Shown here piece after piece: positions 53,486-62,390 of a DNA stretch of 64,000 nt (within the stretch, counting starts at the first letter, position 1; each line of letters starts with the position of its first letter). The stretch comes from Spirosoma sp. KCTC 42546 (lineage in GTDB: Bacteria; Bacteroidota; Bacteroidia; Cytophagales; Spirosomataceae): NCBI RefSeq assembly GCF_006965485.1, contig NZ_CP041360.1, positions 2,046,001-2,110,000 of the forward strand, in the 5' to 3' direction. The position numbers and the translations under genes were made by a program. The notes beneath the pieces are model-generated. The model searched no databases. It had not been told where the DNA came from and saw nothing but the letters and a program-made list of their open reading frames with translations.

Positions 53486-54691
53486 ATGTCTCAATATCAA
53501 CCTGAATCAACAATGTCTTTAATCTCTAGGGAACTAGCTAACTCTGAAGTTGTAAAAAATGTGAAATCGCCAGATTTGTCGGCTGGTGAAGTAACGGATT
53601 TGATTTGTTTTTCTCATTTACGCTGGAACTTCGTTTATCAGCGCCCCCAACATTTACTCAATAGAGCTAGCCAAACCTGGCGCGTTTGGTTTATCGAAGA
53701 GCCTATTTACGGCAACGAAAACCGAGTAGAGCTTCGCCCCATTAGTGAGACATTAACCGTAGTCGTTCCGTTCTTAAAGCACGGAACCAGCCATGAAGAT
53801 GCCGTTCGTGAGCAGCGGGCCGCTATTGATCAACTCTTAGATCAGCACTCGATCCACGATTTTATTGCCTGGTATTACACGCCCATGGCGCTTACGTTCA
53901 GTGATCATCTGACTCCTCGTTTAACGGTTTATGACTGTATGGACGAACTATCGGCATTTCTTGGCGCGCCCAAAAGCCTGTTAGACAAGGAGAAGGCACT
54001 GCTTAATCGGGCCGATCTGGTATTTACGGGCGGTATGAGTTTGTACGAAGCCAAGAAAACCCGTCACGCCAGTGTATTTGCATTCCCTAGCAGCATCGAT
54101 TATCGCCATTTTGAACCAGCGCGGCATTCGCTGCCAGCGCCAGCCGATATACGTGAGATTGCAGGGCCGCGCATTGGTTTTTGCGGGGTAATCGATGAAC
54201 GGATGAATATCAATTTACTGGGCGAAGTGGCCCGGAAACGCCCCGACTGGCAATTTGTTTTGTTAGGGCCTGTCGTGAAAATTAATCCGGCTCATTTGCC
54301 TAAAGGCCCCAATCTTCATTATTTGGGTATGAAATCCTATGCTGACTTACCTACCTATTTCAGCCAGTGGGATGTTGCCATGATGCCCTTTGCCCTTAAT
54401 GAAGCTACTCGTTACATAAGCCCCACAAAAACTCCTGAATACCTGGCCGCTGGTTTGCCCGTTGTCTCAACGTCGATTCAGGATGTGATCAGCACCTATG
54501 GTGGTTGGGCACCGGTCCTCATTGCCGACTCGGTCGAGGCTTTTGAAGAAGCCATTGACAAAGCCCTTAATCATACAATGGCTGATGACTGGGTGGCTGT
54601 CGATGAATTCCTGCTGGCAAATTCCTGGGATACTACCTGGGAGGCTATGAACCGGCTGATACAGGCTCGTATGACAGTAGCTTTTCAATAG
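53486..54691 (+). CDS. family 1/4-like glycosyltransferase
   Basis: A 401-residue GT-B protein. It begins with DLICFSHLRWNFVYQRPQHL, a phrase typical of cell-surface glycosyltransferases found beside UDP-galactopyranose mutase genes. Next come YDCMDELSAF, DLVFTGGMSLYEAK, the Rossmann C-terminal domain (RIGFCGVIDERMNINLLGEV, FVLLGPVVKI), a YLGMKSYADLPTYFS hinge and the donor-binding TKTPEYLAAGLPVVST (E-x7-E-like) region. No signal peptide or membrane segment. The product is probably an exopolysaccharide or lipid-linked glycan. It ends at a clear terminator. Confidence 0.88.
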   Translation: MSQYQPESTMSLISRELANSEVVKNVKSPDLSAGEVTDLICFSHLRWNFVYQRPQHLLNRASQTWRVWFIEEPIYGNENRVELRPISETLTVVVPFLKHGTSHEDAVREQRAAIDQLLDQHSIHDFIAWYYTPMALTFSDHLTPRLTVYDCMDELSAFLGAPKSLLDKEKALLNRADLVFTGGMSLYEAKKTRHASVFAFPSSIDYRHFEPARHSLPAPADIREIAGPRIGFCGVIDERMNINLLGEVARKRPDWQFVLLGPVVKINPAHLPKGPNLHYLGMKSYADLPTYFSQWDVAMMPFALNEATRYISPTKTPEYLAAGLPVVSTSIQDVISTYGGWAPVLIADSVEAFEEAIDKALNHTMADDWVAVDEFLLANSWDTTWEAMNRLIQARMTVAFQ

Positions 54692-54704
54692 TCTTTACTA
54701 GTCC

Positions 54705-54737
54705 GGATACGCCCTATTGCCCAAATAGGGCGTATCC
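54705..54737 (+). terminator. intrinsic terminator after glycosyltransferase
   Basis: GGATACGCCCTATT pairs with AATAGGGCGTATCC with a five-base loop, followed by TTTT. It begins 14 bases after the glycosyltransferase stop codon. Confidence 0.88.
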
Positions 54738-54867
54738 TTTTCTGAACCTGGCAAACCCAACGTCGACTTATTGGTTTATTCTATTGGCAGGACGTAGTGC
54801 TAACGTCCTGTCGTACTACTGAAGTCATACAATCGTCGGTAAACAGGGTTCTAAAATCAGCTAGTGT

Positions 54868-55692
54868 ATGAGTGTTATCAAACCTGCTCTCCAGCGCCCG
54901 GAATTAATAGCTTATTTTTCAGGGGCTAACAATTACTGCTGGATTTACTTTCGAAACGGGGAGAAGAAGCTCCTGGCCAAGCCAATTAGCTATTTGGAAA
55001 GCCAATTGCCCAATTTTATCCGCGTTCATAAAACGGTTCTGATTAATCCCGCTTATGTAAAAAGCCTGGATCAGCCTCCGCATAAAAAAATGGCTGGCAA
55101 GGTGTACCTGGATACAGGAGAAGTATTCCCTGTTAGCCGCCGACGCTGGTCTCAGGTGGTTGAATCGTTGCAGGTACTTCATCCGGTACGTGTTAATGGA
55201 ATAGAGCAACAGCTCTCATCCGCTCCGGTTCGGGTTTCACCGGAAATTCAGCCATCGGGTTTTTCAGCGGCTTCGATATTACTAATCACCGATGATAAAG
55301 AGAAGGCAATCCTGACGGAACAACTTATTGGGAAAAAGTGGGCTGATTATCAGGTAAATACTGTCCAGTCAAGTGTGTTTTTGCCTGAACTGCTGAAACA
55401 GTTACCAGAACAGGATTATCCAACCCTGATTTTGCTAGACGCCAGGACACTTACAACTGACCGATTAACTACACTTCAGCGTCTGAAAGAGGATAGTCAA
55501 CTGAATCGTATTCCCGTTGTGCTACTGGTGCTGCCAACCGATCAACTTATTAGTAATGGCTATCAAAAACAGGCAAATTCGGTTGTCTCGATGCCGATAG
55601 GGTACACCCTTTTTGAGCATACCATTGAACGAATCTGCCAATTCTGGCTGCGTATTGTCAGGTTGCCTGGTGTTCCGATGCATAGTAATTGA
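54868..55692 (+). CDS. LytTR-receiver protein with inverted domain order
   Basis: A 274-residue protein in which a LytTR DNA-binding domain comes first (about residues 8-110: YFSGANNYCWIYFRNGEKKL, SYLESQLPNFIRVHKTVLIN, KVYLDTGEVFPVSRRRW). It is followed by a receiver-like domain at about 130-265 (ILLITDDKEKAILTEQLIGK, TLILLDARTL, RIPVVLLVLP). In ordinary LytR/AlgR regulators the receiver is first. The acidic pair and the phosphoacceptor Asp (LLDARTL) are visible, but the conserved Lys before the last helix reads SMPIGYT, so phosphorylation switching may be altered. Before the gene a hairpin-like word (CAGGACGTAGTGCTAACGTC) lies at 54788-54810. Confidence 0.85.
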   Translation: MSVIKPALQRPELIAYFSGANNYCWIYFRNGEKKLLAKPISYLESQLPNFIRVHKTVLINPAYVKSLDQPPHKKMAGKVYLDTGEVFPVSRRRWSQVVESLQVLHPVRVNGIEQQLSSAPVRVSPEIQPSGFSAASILLITDDKEKAILTEQLIGKKWADYQVNTVQSSVFLPELLKQLPEQDYPTLILLDARTLTTDRLTTLQRLKEDSQLNRIPVVLLVLPTDQLISNGYQKQANSVVSMPIGYTLFEHTIERICQFWLRIVRLPGVPMHSN

Positions 55693-55775
55693 AAGCTTAG
55701 ATGACGGATTGCATACGCGAGCGTCCAGTACATACCCCCCTGTTTTTAACAAGGCGATTAAACGTGAATGAGCCT

Positions 55776-55871
55776 ATGAGTGAAGGTCAGACAAAACACG
55801 TATGGTGGCAGACAGGCATAATCTACCAAATTTACCCCCAATCGTTTCAGGACAGTAGTTGCATAGCCTGA
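55776..55871 (+). pseudogene. remnant of a GH13 alpha-glucosidase/trehalose-synthase-type gene
   Basis: An ATG at 55776 opens a 31-codon frame containing WWQTGIIYQIYPQSFQDS and ending SSCIA-stop at 55871. The phrase is the start of GH13 enzymes (usually W-x-G-x-I-Y-Q-I-Y-P-R-S-F-x-D-S-N-G-D-G), but the rest of the ~550-residue protein is gone and the frame stops at once. It overlaps the start of an alternate TTG start for treY. The most economical reading is a deletion that removed nearly all of a GH13 gene upstream of treY. The Arg of YPRSF is Gln here, consistent with decay. Confidence 0.85.
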
Positions 55872-55897
55872 ATCAATTAGTATCTATGCTCAAGGTC

Positions 55898-58630
55898 ATG
55901 AACAATCCCATATCAACCTACCGAATCCAATTTCACAAAAACTTTACCTTTCCTGATTTCGAGCAATTGATTCCGTATCTGGATAAGCTGGGCGTGAAAA
56001 CCATTTATGCGTCGCCTATTTTCGAGGCCGTACCCGGTAGCCTACATGGCTATGATGCGGTGAATCTGCACCGAATCAATCCTGAAATCGGTACCGAAGC
56101 CCAGTTGACAGCCATAAGTCGGCAGTTGACAGAACGGGGAATCAGCTGGCTACAGGATATTGTGCCAAATCACATGGCGTTTCATCCTAATAATGCCTGG
56201 CTGATGGATGTGCTGGAAAAAGGACAACGTTCATTTTACGCATCTTTTTTCGATATTGACTGGACGAATCCACAGCAGAAAGGGCGACTGATGGTGCCGT
56301 TTCTGGGCGCTTCGTTGGAGGAAGTTATTGAAAAAGGAGAACTGGCCGTAGCCTATCAGAATCAACGCTTTGTTCTAACGAATCAGGACGCGGCTTACCC
56401 CCTGCACCTACGTTCGTATTCGACTATTCTACAGGCTAGTACTGGAAAAACGAACAAGTTGTTTCAGCCAATACTAGAGCTAGTGCAGGAGCTTGATTCG
56501 ATTGCCGATACGAAAACCTACGCTGTCGGTTGTGCTGAATTACAGGAGAAACTCGCCAGTATACTTACTGAATCGAGAGATCAAAACTATCTGGAAAGCT
56601 GCCTGGAAGTGGTAAATACAAGCCCAGCACTGCTTCAGCAGCTTGCCGATGAGCAGGCTTATCGCTTGTGCTATTATGGGGAAACCGATCAGCAGATTAA
56701 TTACCGGCGTTTTTTTACGGTCAATGCCCTGATCTGCCTAAACATACAGGACCCGGTCGTTTTTGAGCAGGTTCACCAGTACACGAAACAGTTGCTGGAA
56801 TTAGGTGTGTTCCAGGGACTGCGTGTTGACCATATCGACGGGCTGTATGACCCGGATACCTACTTGGATCGACTTCGGAAACTGGCTGGTGAGGATACCT
56901 ATATTGTTGTTGAAAAAATTCTGGAACAGGGCGAAGAACTACCTCAGTACTGGCCTATTCAGGGGGCAACGGGCTACCAATACCTGGCGCTGCTCAATAA
57001 CCTGCTGACCCAAACCCGCAGCCAGCAAACGTTCACCCAGTTTTATCGGGAACTGCTTGGTGAGAAGAAAAATGTTCACTGGGAATTGCGCGATAAGAAA
57101 GCAACTATTCTCTACGAGCACATGCGGGGTGAGCTGGACAATCTGTATCGGTTCTTTCTGGATCTGAACCTGATCGATAGAAACCAGCCCGAAACAATAC
57201 CGCCCGATACCCTAAAAACGGCCATTGGTGAGTTTCTGATTCAGTGTCCTGTATACCGCTATTACGGAAATCATCTGCCGTTGGGCGAATCGGAAGCCGA
57301 AGCTGTAGAAAACCTGCTCGATAAAATCAATACGAGTAAGCCAGAACTGGCAGCAGCCATTGGCTTACTGAAGGAGGCTTTGTTAACAAAACCTCAGTCG
57401 GGTGGTCAGGCTTACAACGACCGGGCCGCACGCTTCTATCAGCGTTGCATGCAGTTTACCGGCCCGCTCATGGCTAAAGGTGTGGAAGATACGCTCATGT
57501 ACACCTACAACCGCTTTATTGGGCACGATGAAGTGGGTGATTCGCCCGAGTTCTTTGGTCTGACGGTAGACGAATTTCACCAGAAAATGATCGATCGGCA
57601 GATGAATTGGCCACTGGCGCTCAACGCGACGTCGACGCACGATACGAAGCGGGGCGAAGACGTGCGCAGCCGCTTGAATGTGCTAACCGATCTGGCCGAG
57701 GAATGGGTTGAGGAGGTGAAGGTATGGCAACAGCTCAATCAGGCAGGGGAGGCCCCCGATCGAAATGATGAGTACTTCATTTATCAGACGCTGGTCGGCG
57801 CTTACCCCATGCCCGGCCAGCAAGAGACAGATTTCTCTGACCGCCTGGCGGAGTATCTGGAGAAAGCCCTGCGTGAGGCCAAGCGCTACACTACGCATGC
57901 TAATCCCAATGAAGCCTACGAAGAAGCCGCCAAAGCGTTTGCCCGTACGTTATTGAATCAAAAACGCCCGTTCTGGAAACGCTTTCAGGCCTTTCACCAG
58001 CGCATTACCGATTTCGGGATTATCAACTCCCTGGCGCAGGTCGTGTTGAAATGTACCTGTCCGGGCCTTCCGGACGTATACCAGGGGAGCGAACTATGGG
58101 ACCTTAGTTTAGTGGACCCCGACAACCGTCGGCCAGTGGATTACGACCAGCGGCAACAATGGCTGGATGAGTTGGTGGCTACGGATTCCAATGATTTGTG
58201 GTCTGAATTATGGACGAATCGCTACGATGCCCGGATCAAACTTTGGTTGTTATATACGCTGTTAACTGAACGAAGTCAGCAGCCTGAACTCTTCGAGAAG
58301 GGGCACTATATTCCCCTGGCGATTGAAGGAACTTACAGCCAGCATGTATTGGCCTTTGCCCGGCAGTATCAACAGCGCTGGTGTGTTGTAGCAGTTCCGT
58401 TAGGGTTAGCTTCGGTATGTCAGGAGCAACAGACCGACATCGTTTCCCTCGACTGGAAAGACACCCGACTCATTTTACCTGACAATGCCCCTGCCGACTG
58501 GAGCCACCAGTTGATTGATGCCCAAGGAAAGGCTGAAAAGAGTATGGCTATAGGTGATCTTTTTTCTTTTTTACCGCTGGCGGTCGTGCGGTTAGGGCAA
58601 TCTGTAGCAAGTGAAGTTGCTGTAGGTTAA
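55898..58630 (+). CDS. treY: malto-oligosyltrehalose synthase
   Basis: A 910-residue GH13 protein that rearranges the reducing-end glucose of maltodextrins into an alpha,alpha-1,1 (trehalose) linkage. ATG at 55898 (MNNPISTYRIQFHKNFTFPD) matches the TreY start; ATG at 55886 and TTG at 55859 are further upstream. Family landmarks: KLGVKTIYASPIFEAVPGSL, the GH13 conserved regions DIVPNHMAF (I), GLRVDHIDGLYDP (II, nucleophile Asp), EKILEQGEELP (III) and NATSTHDTKRGEDVRSRLN (IV), then ALNATSTHD and LPDVYQGSELW near the C-terminus. treZ, the usual partner that releases trehalose, is not in the window. The gene directly follows the GH13 remnant. Confidence 0.95.
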   Translation: MNNPISTYRIQFHKNFTFPDFEQLIPYLDKLGVKTIYASPIFEAVPGSLHGYDAVNLHRINPEIGTEAQLTAISRQLTERGISWLQDIVPNHMAFHPNNAWLMDVLEKGQRSFYASFFDIDWTNPQQKGRLMVPFLGASLEEVIEKGELAVAYQNQRFVLTNQDAAYPLHLRSYSTILQASTGKTNKLFQPILELVQELDSIADTKTYAVGCAELQEKLASILTESRDQNYLESCLEVVNTSPALLQQLADEQAYRLCYYGETDQQINYRRFFTVNALICLNIQDPVVFEQVHQYTKQLLELGVFQGLRVDHIDGLYDPDTYLDRLRKLAGEDTYIVVEKILEQGEELPQYWPIQGATGYQYLALLNNLLTQTRSQQTFTQFYRELLGEKKNVHWELRDKKATILYEHMRGELDNLYRFFLDLNLIDRNQPETIPPDTLKTAIGEFLIQCPVYRYYGNHLPLGESEAEAVENLLDKINTSKPELAAAIGLLKEALLTKPQSGGQAYNDRAARFYQRCMQFTGPLMAKGVEDTLMYTYNRFIGHDEVGDSPEFFGLTVDEFHQKMIDRQMNWPLALNATSTHDTKRGEDVRSRLNVLTDLAEEWVEEVKVWQQLNQAGEAPDRNDEYFIYQTLVGAYPMPGQQETDFSDRLAEYLEKALREAKRYTTHANPNEAYEEAAKAFARTLLNQKRPFWKRFQAFHQRITDFGIINSLAQVVLKCTCPGLPDVYQGSELWDLSLVDPDNRRPVDYDQRQQWLDELVATDSNDLWSELWTNRYDARIKLWLLYTLLTERSQQPELFEKGHYIPLAIEGTYSQHVLAFARQYQQRWCVVAVPLGLASVCQEQQTDIVSLDWKDTRLILPDNAPADWSHQLIDAQGKAEKSMAIGDLFSFLPLAVVRLGQSVASEVAVG

Positions 58631-58756
58631 TGTATAGAGCAGATCTTGAGCGTGGTCTAAGAAACTGGTGAAAATTAGTTTTTGCTTAGCCTGAAAACAA
58701 TCCCCTTATTGATTTGCATTAAATAACCGCCTAAATAAAACTTGTCTTTTTGGGCT

Positions 58757-58834
58757 TTTAAAACCCCCAACCCCCTGAAGGGGGCTAAGTTCACTAGGGA
58801 GAAAAGCCCCCTTCAGGGGGTTGGGGGTTTTGAA
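58757..58834. repeat. CCCCTGAAGGGG-type palindrome
   Basis: AACCCCCAACCCCCTGAAGG (left, from about 58762) is the reverse complement of the right arm (CCTTCAGGGGGTTGGGGGTT). A short spacer carries TTCACTAGGGAGAAAAG. A G/C-rich version of 41467-41550. Confidence 0.88.
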
Positions 58835-58935
58835 GACTAGCAAAACGGCGGTTAATTTCTTCAAGCCAGTTAGGGGATTTTGCTCATGCTTAGGAAAAGC
58901 CCCTTTTAGGGCAGGGCCGTTAATTCCTATCGTCT

Positions 58936-59009
58936 TTACCCCCCAACCCCCTGAAGGGGGCGTACTCCGAAGTGGATTTTCTCCCCCTTTAGGGGGTTGG
59001 GGGGTAAAA
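58936..59009. repeat. CCCCTGAAGGGG-type palindrome, second tandem copy
   Basis: TTTACCCCCCAACCCCCTGA pairs with the right arm ending GGGGGTTGGGGGGTAAA. The centre carries GTACTCCGAAGTGGATTTTC. With 58757-58834 it makes a tandem pair of hairpins. Confidence 0.88.
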
Positions 59010-59165
59010 TAAGCCAATAAAAGAGGCTGATTAAGTAAAGAAAATTCAGAACTTAACGGCCTTGACCTTCAGGGGATTTAGGGGTTTTAGATAATTTCAC
59101 GAATTTCGCCGAACGCCGGATTAGTCAGGTCAAATTCTATCTCTGTAATCTCTGTGTTCATCATC

Positions 59166-60659
59166 TTAACCTGCCTGAACAAGCGAGCGTCCGCGGCCGG
59201 AATGGATCAGGGAATAAATGAACACCATTCCGAAGCCAACCATGAGCATGATATGGAGAAAAAACATGCGGTAATCTTCGATGTAAAATGCCAGAATTAG
59301 TCCGCCCAGGAAATAGAGCGATAGAAAGCCTTCCACCAGCGTCAACCAACTGAACTGCCGGTTTACGTACACATTGGCGCTCCATCCGTCCGTAGCCGCT
59401 TTAACATTGAATTTTGGTGTCCGGATAAAGGGCGTCTTTCGTCCGATATAGCCCTCAATTACGGCAATCGTGTTATGCAGCGAAAGACCCATCATAAGGG
59501 ACGAATACATCGGGAAATACCAGATCAGTTTAGCCTTGGTCTCCGGTTTCAGAAACCAGATGGGAATTCCGTAGAACGTAATGAGAATCAGTAAATTGGC
59601 CTGGAATAAATTAATGACTCTGAACACCCATTCCCATTCCGGGTGTTGGCTCCGAATGTAAATCAGGGGAACGCTCATGACGCCCAGGATCAGTACCAAA
59701 ATGAACGTAGCGCTGCTGAAGAGATGGAAAAACGCGTGGAGCTTCACGGTCAACGACAATCCCGGTGTTCGGAGTACATTGACAAACAATTTACGGGCGC
59801 ACTCAGCCGCTCCTTTCATCCAGCGGTATTGCTGCGATTTCAGCGCATTCATCGCAATCGGCAATTCGGCAGGAGAACAGACGTCTTCCCGGTACACAAA
59901 CTTCCAGCCTTTGAGTTGGGCCCGATAGCTCAGATCCAGATCCTCCGTCAGTGTGTCGCTTTGCCAGCCTCCCGCATCGGTAATTGCCTGTTTCCGCCAG
60001 ACGCCCCCCGTGCCATTGAAGTTAGCCAGAAAGCCAGCGGCATACCGGCCGCTTTGCTCAATCGTGAAGTGCGCATTAAGGCCAAACGCCTGTAGTTGGG
60101 TCATCAACGAAAAGTCTTCATTAAGGTGCCCCCACCGGGTTTGTACGATGGCTACTTTGGGGTCGGTAAAGTGAGGAATGGTCTTTAACAGGAAGTCGGG
60201 GTCAGGCACGAAGTCGGCGTCGAAAATGGCAATGAATTCGCCTTTTGCCAGCGTCATCCCGTACGCGAGTGCCCCCGCTTTGAAGCCCTTTCGGTCGGCC
60301 CGGCGAATATGCTCAATGTCGAAGCCAAGTTGCTTATAAGTAGCTACTTTACCCGCGATCAACTCAACGGTTTCATCCGACGAGTCATCCAGAAGTTGAA
60401 TGTCGAGTTTGTCGGTTGGGTAGTTCAGTTGCACAACGGCGTCGATGAGTCGTTCCACTACATACAATTCATTATAGACGGGTAATTGCACGGTTACGCG
60501 CGGTAACGCATCGGGTAAGATGATTGCGGTTGACAAAGCGGCCTGTTTTCGTTTTCGCGTCGATGCCAAGTAAATAAGAATAAGGCTCAACTGCCCACAG
60601 TTGTAAATAAACAGCAGCATCAATGCCAGTCCATATAACAGCAGGACCAGAATTTCCAT
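59166..60659 (-). CDS. family 2 glycosyltransferase, cellulose-synthase-like membrane enzyme
   Basis: A 497-residue processive-type GT2. An N-terminal membrane segment (LLLYGLALMLLFIYNCGQ) precedes the GT-A domain (RVTVQLPVYNELYVVERLID). Catalytic motifs are in order: D in LLDDSSDET, DAD in AIFDADFVPD, TED in DTLTEDLDLSYR and Q-x-x-R-W as QQYRWMKG. Four to five C-terminal membrane segments follow. It resembles cellulose/beta-mannan synthase-like (CslA-type) enzymes making an exported polysaccharide or glycolipid. No PilZ domain or BcsB partner is adjacent. Confidence 0.92.
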   Translation of the reverse strand: MEILVLLLYGLALMLLFIYNCGQLSLILIYLASTRKRKQAALSTAIILPDALPRVTVQLPVYNELYVVERLIDAVVQLNYPTDKLDIQLLDDSSDETVELIAGKVATYKQLGFDIEHIRRADRKGFKAGALAYGMTLAKGEFIAIFDADFVPDPDFLLKTIPHFTDPKVAIVQTRWGHLNEDFSLMTQLQAFGLNAHFTIEQSGRYAAGFLANFNGTGGVWRKQAITDAGGWQSDTLTEDLDLSYRAQLKGWKFVYREDVCSPAELPIAMNALKSQQYRWMKGAAECARKLFVNVLRTPGLSLTVKLHAFFHLFSSATFILVLILGVMSVPLIYIRSQHPEWEWVFRVINLFQANLLILITFYGIPIWFLKPETKAKLIWYFPMYSSLMMGLSLHNTIAVIEGYIGRKTPFIRTPKFNVKAATDGWSANVYVNRQFSWLTLVEGFLSLYFLGGLILAFYIEDYRMFFLHIMLMVGFGMVFIYSLIHSGRGRSLVQAG

Positions 60660-60913
60660 ATGGATAAAGTATAAAGTGTCAAAACGTTGTGCCCTACACA
60701 GCTGGGCCTATAAGGGTGGTAACTGCTTGAGTAAGCAAAGAGTTAAGAACAAAGCGATAGGGTTACTAAAGGAACCGGCAATTTTTATCGATAAACTGAC
60801 TCCATTCTCATAGAAAGGCTTTCCAACCGAATTAAGGTTACGGCCTGTATAGCCATAAGCTGGTTTTAACGTGGTATTGTGAGGAAACGGATAGCCGAAC
60901 TAGTGTAGGTACA

Positions 60914-61390
60914 TTACTTCTTCGTTGTTTTTTCCAGCTTTTCCTCTGTATTATCAATGGCTTCTTCTACGGAGTGCGATTTCCGTAGATCGGTCTTTTG
61001 TTTGGTTAACTCAGCCATCGTACAATAGTGTTTGTAAAGGATATCCAGTTCCTCTTCACTCAGGTTTTCGCTGGCAACCAGCCGGTTGCTGGCCCCTTTG
61101 GTGGCTGCAATTAGCTCGTTCAACTTAAGCTGAACCGAAAGAGATTCTTTATTCTGGGCTTTCTGAATAACAAACACCATCAGAAACGTGATAATTGTTG
61201 TGCCTGTGTTGATAACGAGTTGCCAATTCTCCGAATAGCCAAAAACAGGCCCAAGCAGCGCCCAGATAATGACCGAAGCCATCGCCAGAATAAAGGCGGC
61301 AGAACTACCGGTTGCTTTGGCAACGGCGGAGGAAAACCGTTCGAAATAGCTTTTGCTGGCATGCTCTTCATGTGTTTCTGTAGTTTTCAT
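60914..61390 (-). CDS. low-affinity iron permease-family small membrane protein
   Basis: A 158-residue protein with two to three membrane segments (FILAMASVIIWALLGPVFG and INTGTTIITFLMVFVIQ), then an amphipathic tail (QNKESLSVQLKLNELIAATK, EELDILYKHYCTMAEL). This is the PF04120 pattern, named from fungal Fet4 homology; the transport role in bacteria is not established. The charged C-terminus (EEAIDNTEEKLEKTTKK) probably lies in the cytoplasm. It stands alone between a GT2 synthase and a protein of unknown function. Confidence 0.85.
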   Translation of the reverse strand: MKTTETHEEHASKSYFERFSSAVAKATGSSAAFILAMASVIIWALLGPVFGYSENWQLVINTGTTIITFLMVFVIQKAQNKESLSVQLKLNELIAATKGASNRLVASENLSEEELDILYKHYCTMAELTKQKTDLRKSHSVEEAIDNTEEKLEKTTKK

Positions 61391-61429
61391 ACGTTGTTTT
61401 GTTTATCAGGTGAATAAGGGATTAGTTTA

Positions 61430-62305
61430 TTAATTCAGATTGAGGCCAACCGTTACGCCTAGCCAGGGTTTGTGCTGATATACCCACAGAGATCGGTTGC
61501 TATCCAGTAAATAATCGTAGCCGACGGCTAACCCCAGCGTAACGGCCCGATAGCCAAAAATTGCCGCCAGACCATAATTCAGACAGGCTCCCTCATAGTC
61601 ATCCTGTACCATATTAGCGGTTGAAAAAGGGCCTACTGCACTTGCCGAAAGACCGAACAGACCACCTGCTCCAATACTAAATGACCGAATGTCTGATCGC
61701 TGCTGATGGTGGTAAAAAACGTTCCGCTGGAAACCCTGATCGTAGCGTAGGCCCACATAAACGGCCGCATTGGCATTGGTAGTCAGTTGAGGAACAAGCC
61801 CCGGCTGTGCCAGTCTGTATTTAAAGGGAATTGTCAATAGGTCCGTATCGAAGGAGGTAAAGTGATATCGAAACCAGGGACTTGTTTGGTTGACTGGTAA
61901 TTGTTTGGGCTTAGGATTGACAAAAAATACATAAGCCGAGTCCGATACGTCAATGGTAGCCGGATTGTGATCATCAATTGGTAAGGAGGCTTTCAGGAAT
62001 TCAACAAATAGGGTATCATTTTGCAGGTAAAGCGCAGCTCTGGAAGATTTGAATAGCCGTTTGCTTTGGTTACTACCCCGCTTGGGAGAAAAGTAAAGGT
62101 CCTGCCCTTTATTGACCCGAAAGGTCTGATCCAACTCCTGAATACTCCGTCGACTATGGTAAATGGATGTGCAACTACACGAAATTAACCCCAATGCCCA
62201 GTAAATAGGAAACCTCTGCTGGCTCAACAGCTTGCCAAACAGGCGTTTGCCTGCACCAATGAATGGGTAGCATACGAAACATTGATTCGGTAAGCGGGGA
62301 TCCAT
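61430..62305 (-). CDS. unrecognised protein, probable lipoprotein with beta-barrel-like C-terminus
   Basis: A 291-residue protein I cannot assign. A hydrophobic stretch (FPIYWALGLISCSCTS) near residue 32 ends in cysteines that could be a lipobox, which would imply a later start than the ATG at 62305 if a standard signal peptide is used, but no ATG lies between. The C-terminal half is rich in aromatic and Gly residues with alternating pattern (AAVYVGLRYDQGFQRNVFYH, AAIFGYRAVTLGLAVGYDYL, KPWLGVTVGLNLN), as in small outer-membrane barrels. It lies 39 bases upstream of the iron-permease-like gene on the same strand. Confidence 0.6.
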   Translation of the reverse strand: MDPRLPNQCFVCYPFIGAGKRLFGKLLSQQRFPIYWALGLISCSCTSIYHSRRSIQELDQTFRVNKGQDLYFSPKRGSNQSKRLFKSSRAALYLQNDTLFVEFLKASLPIDDHNPATIDVSDSAYVFFVNPKPKQLPVNQTSPWFRYHFTSFDTDLLTIPFKYRLAQPGLVPQLTTNANAAVYVGLRYDQGFQRNVFYHHQQRSDIRSFSIGAGGLFGLSASAVGPFSTANMVQDDYEGACLNYGLAAIFGYRAVTLGLAVGYDYLLDSNRSLWVYQHKPWLGVTVGLNLN

Positions 62306-62360
62306 TACCTCTATCTTAACAGGTTAATTTAAGTAGTCTCACACGCTCATAAGCCAGACT

Positions 62361-62390
62361 GAACTCGCGGGCTAGCTAGCCCGCGAGTTC
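62361..62390. repeat. perfect 30-base palindrome overlapping the GH2 stop codon
   Basis: GAACTCGCGGGCTAG followed by its exact reverse complement. On the minus strand the last codons of the GH2 gene (N-S-R-A-S-stop) are written inside the palindrome, so it supplies the stop codon. No T-run follows in the transcription direction. Compare the stop-codon palindrome at 36928-36954. Confidence 0.92.

Larger units (their letters stand above)
58631..59165. other. repeat-rich intergenic region with no gene
   Basis: This 535-base gap between convergent genes (treY and the GT2 synthase) holds two CCCCTGAAGGGG-type palindromes (listed separately), a degenerate half-copy (TTCAGGGGATTTAGGGG near 59069-59085) and a single CTCTGTAATCTCTGTGTT stretch near 59141 that resembles the ACAGAG family. 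No open frame with family features was found. Confidence 0.7.
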
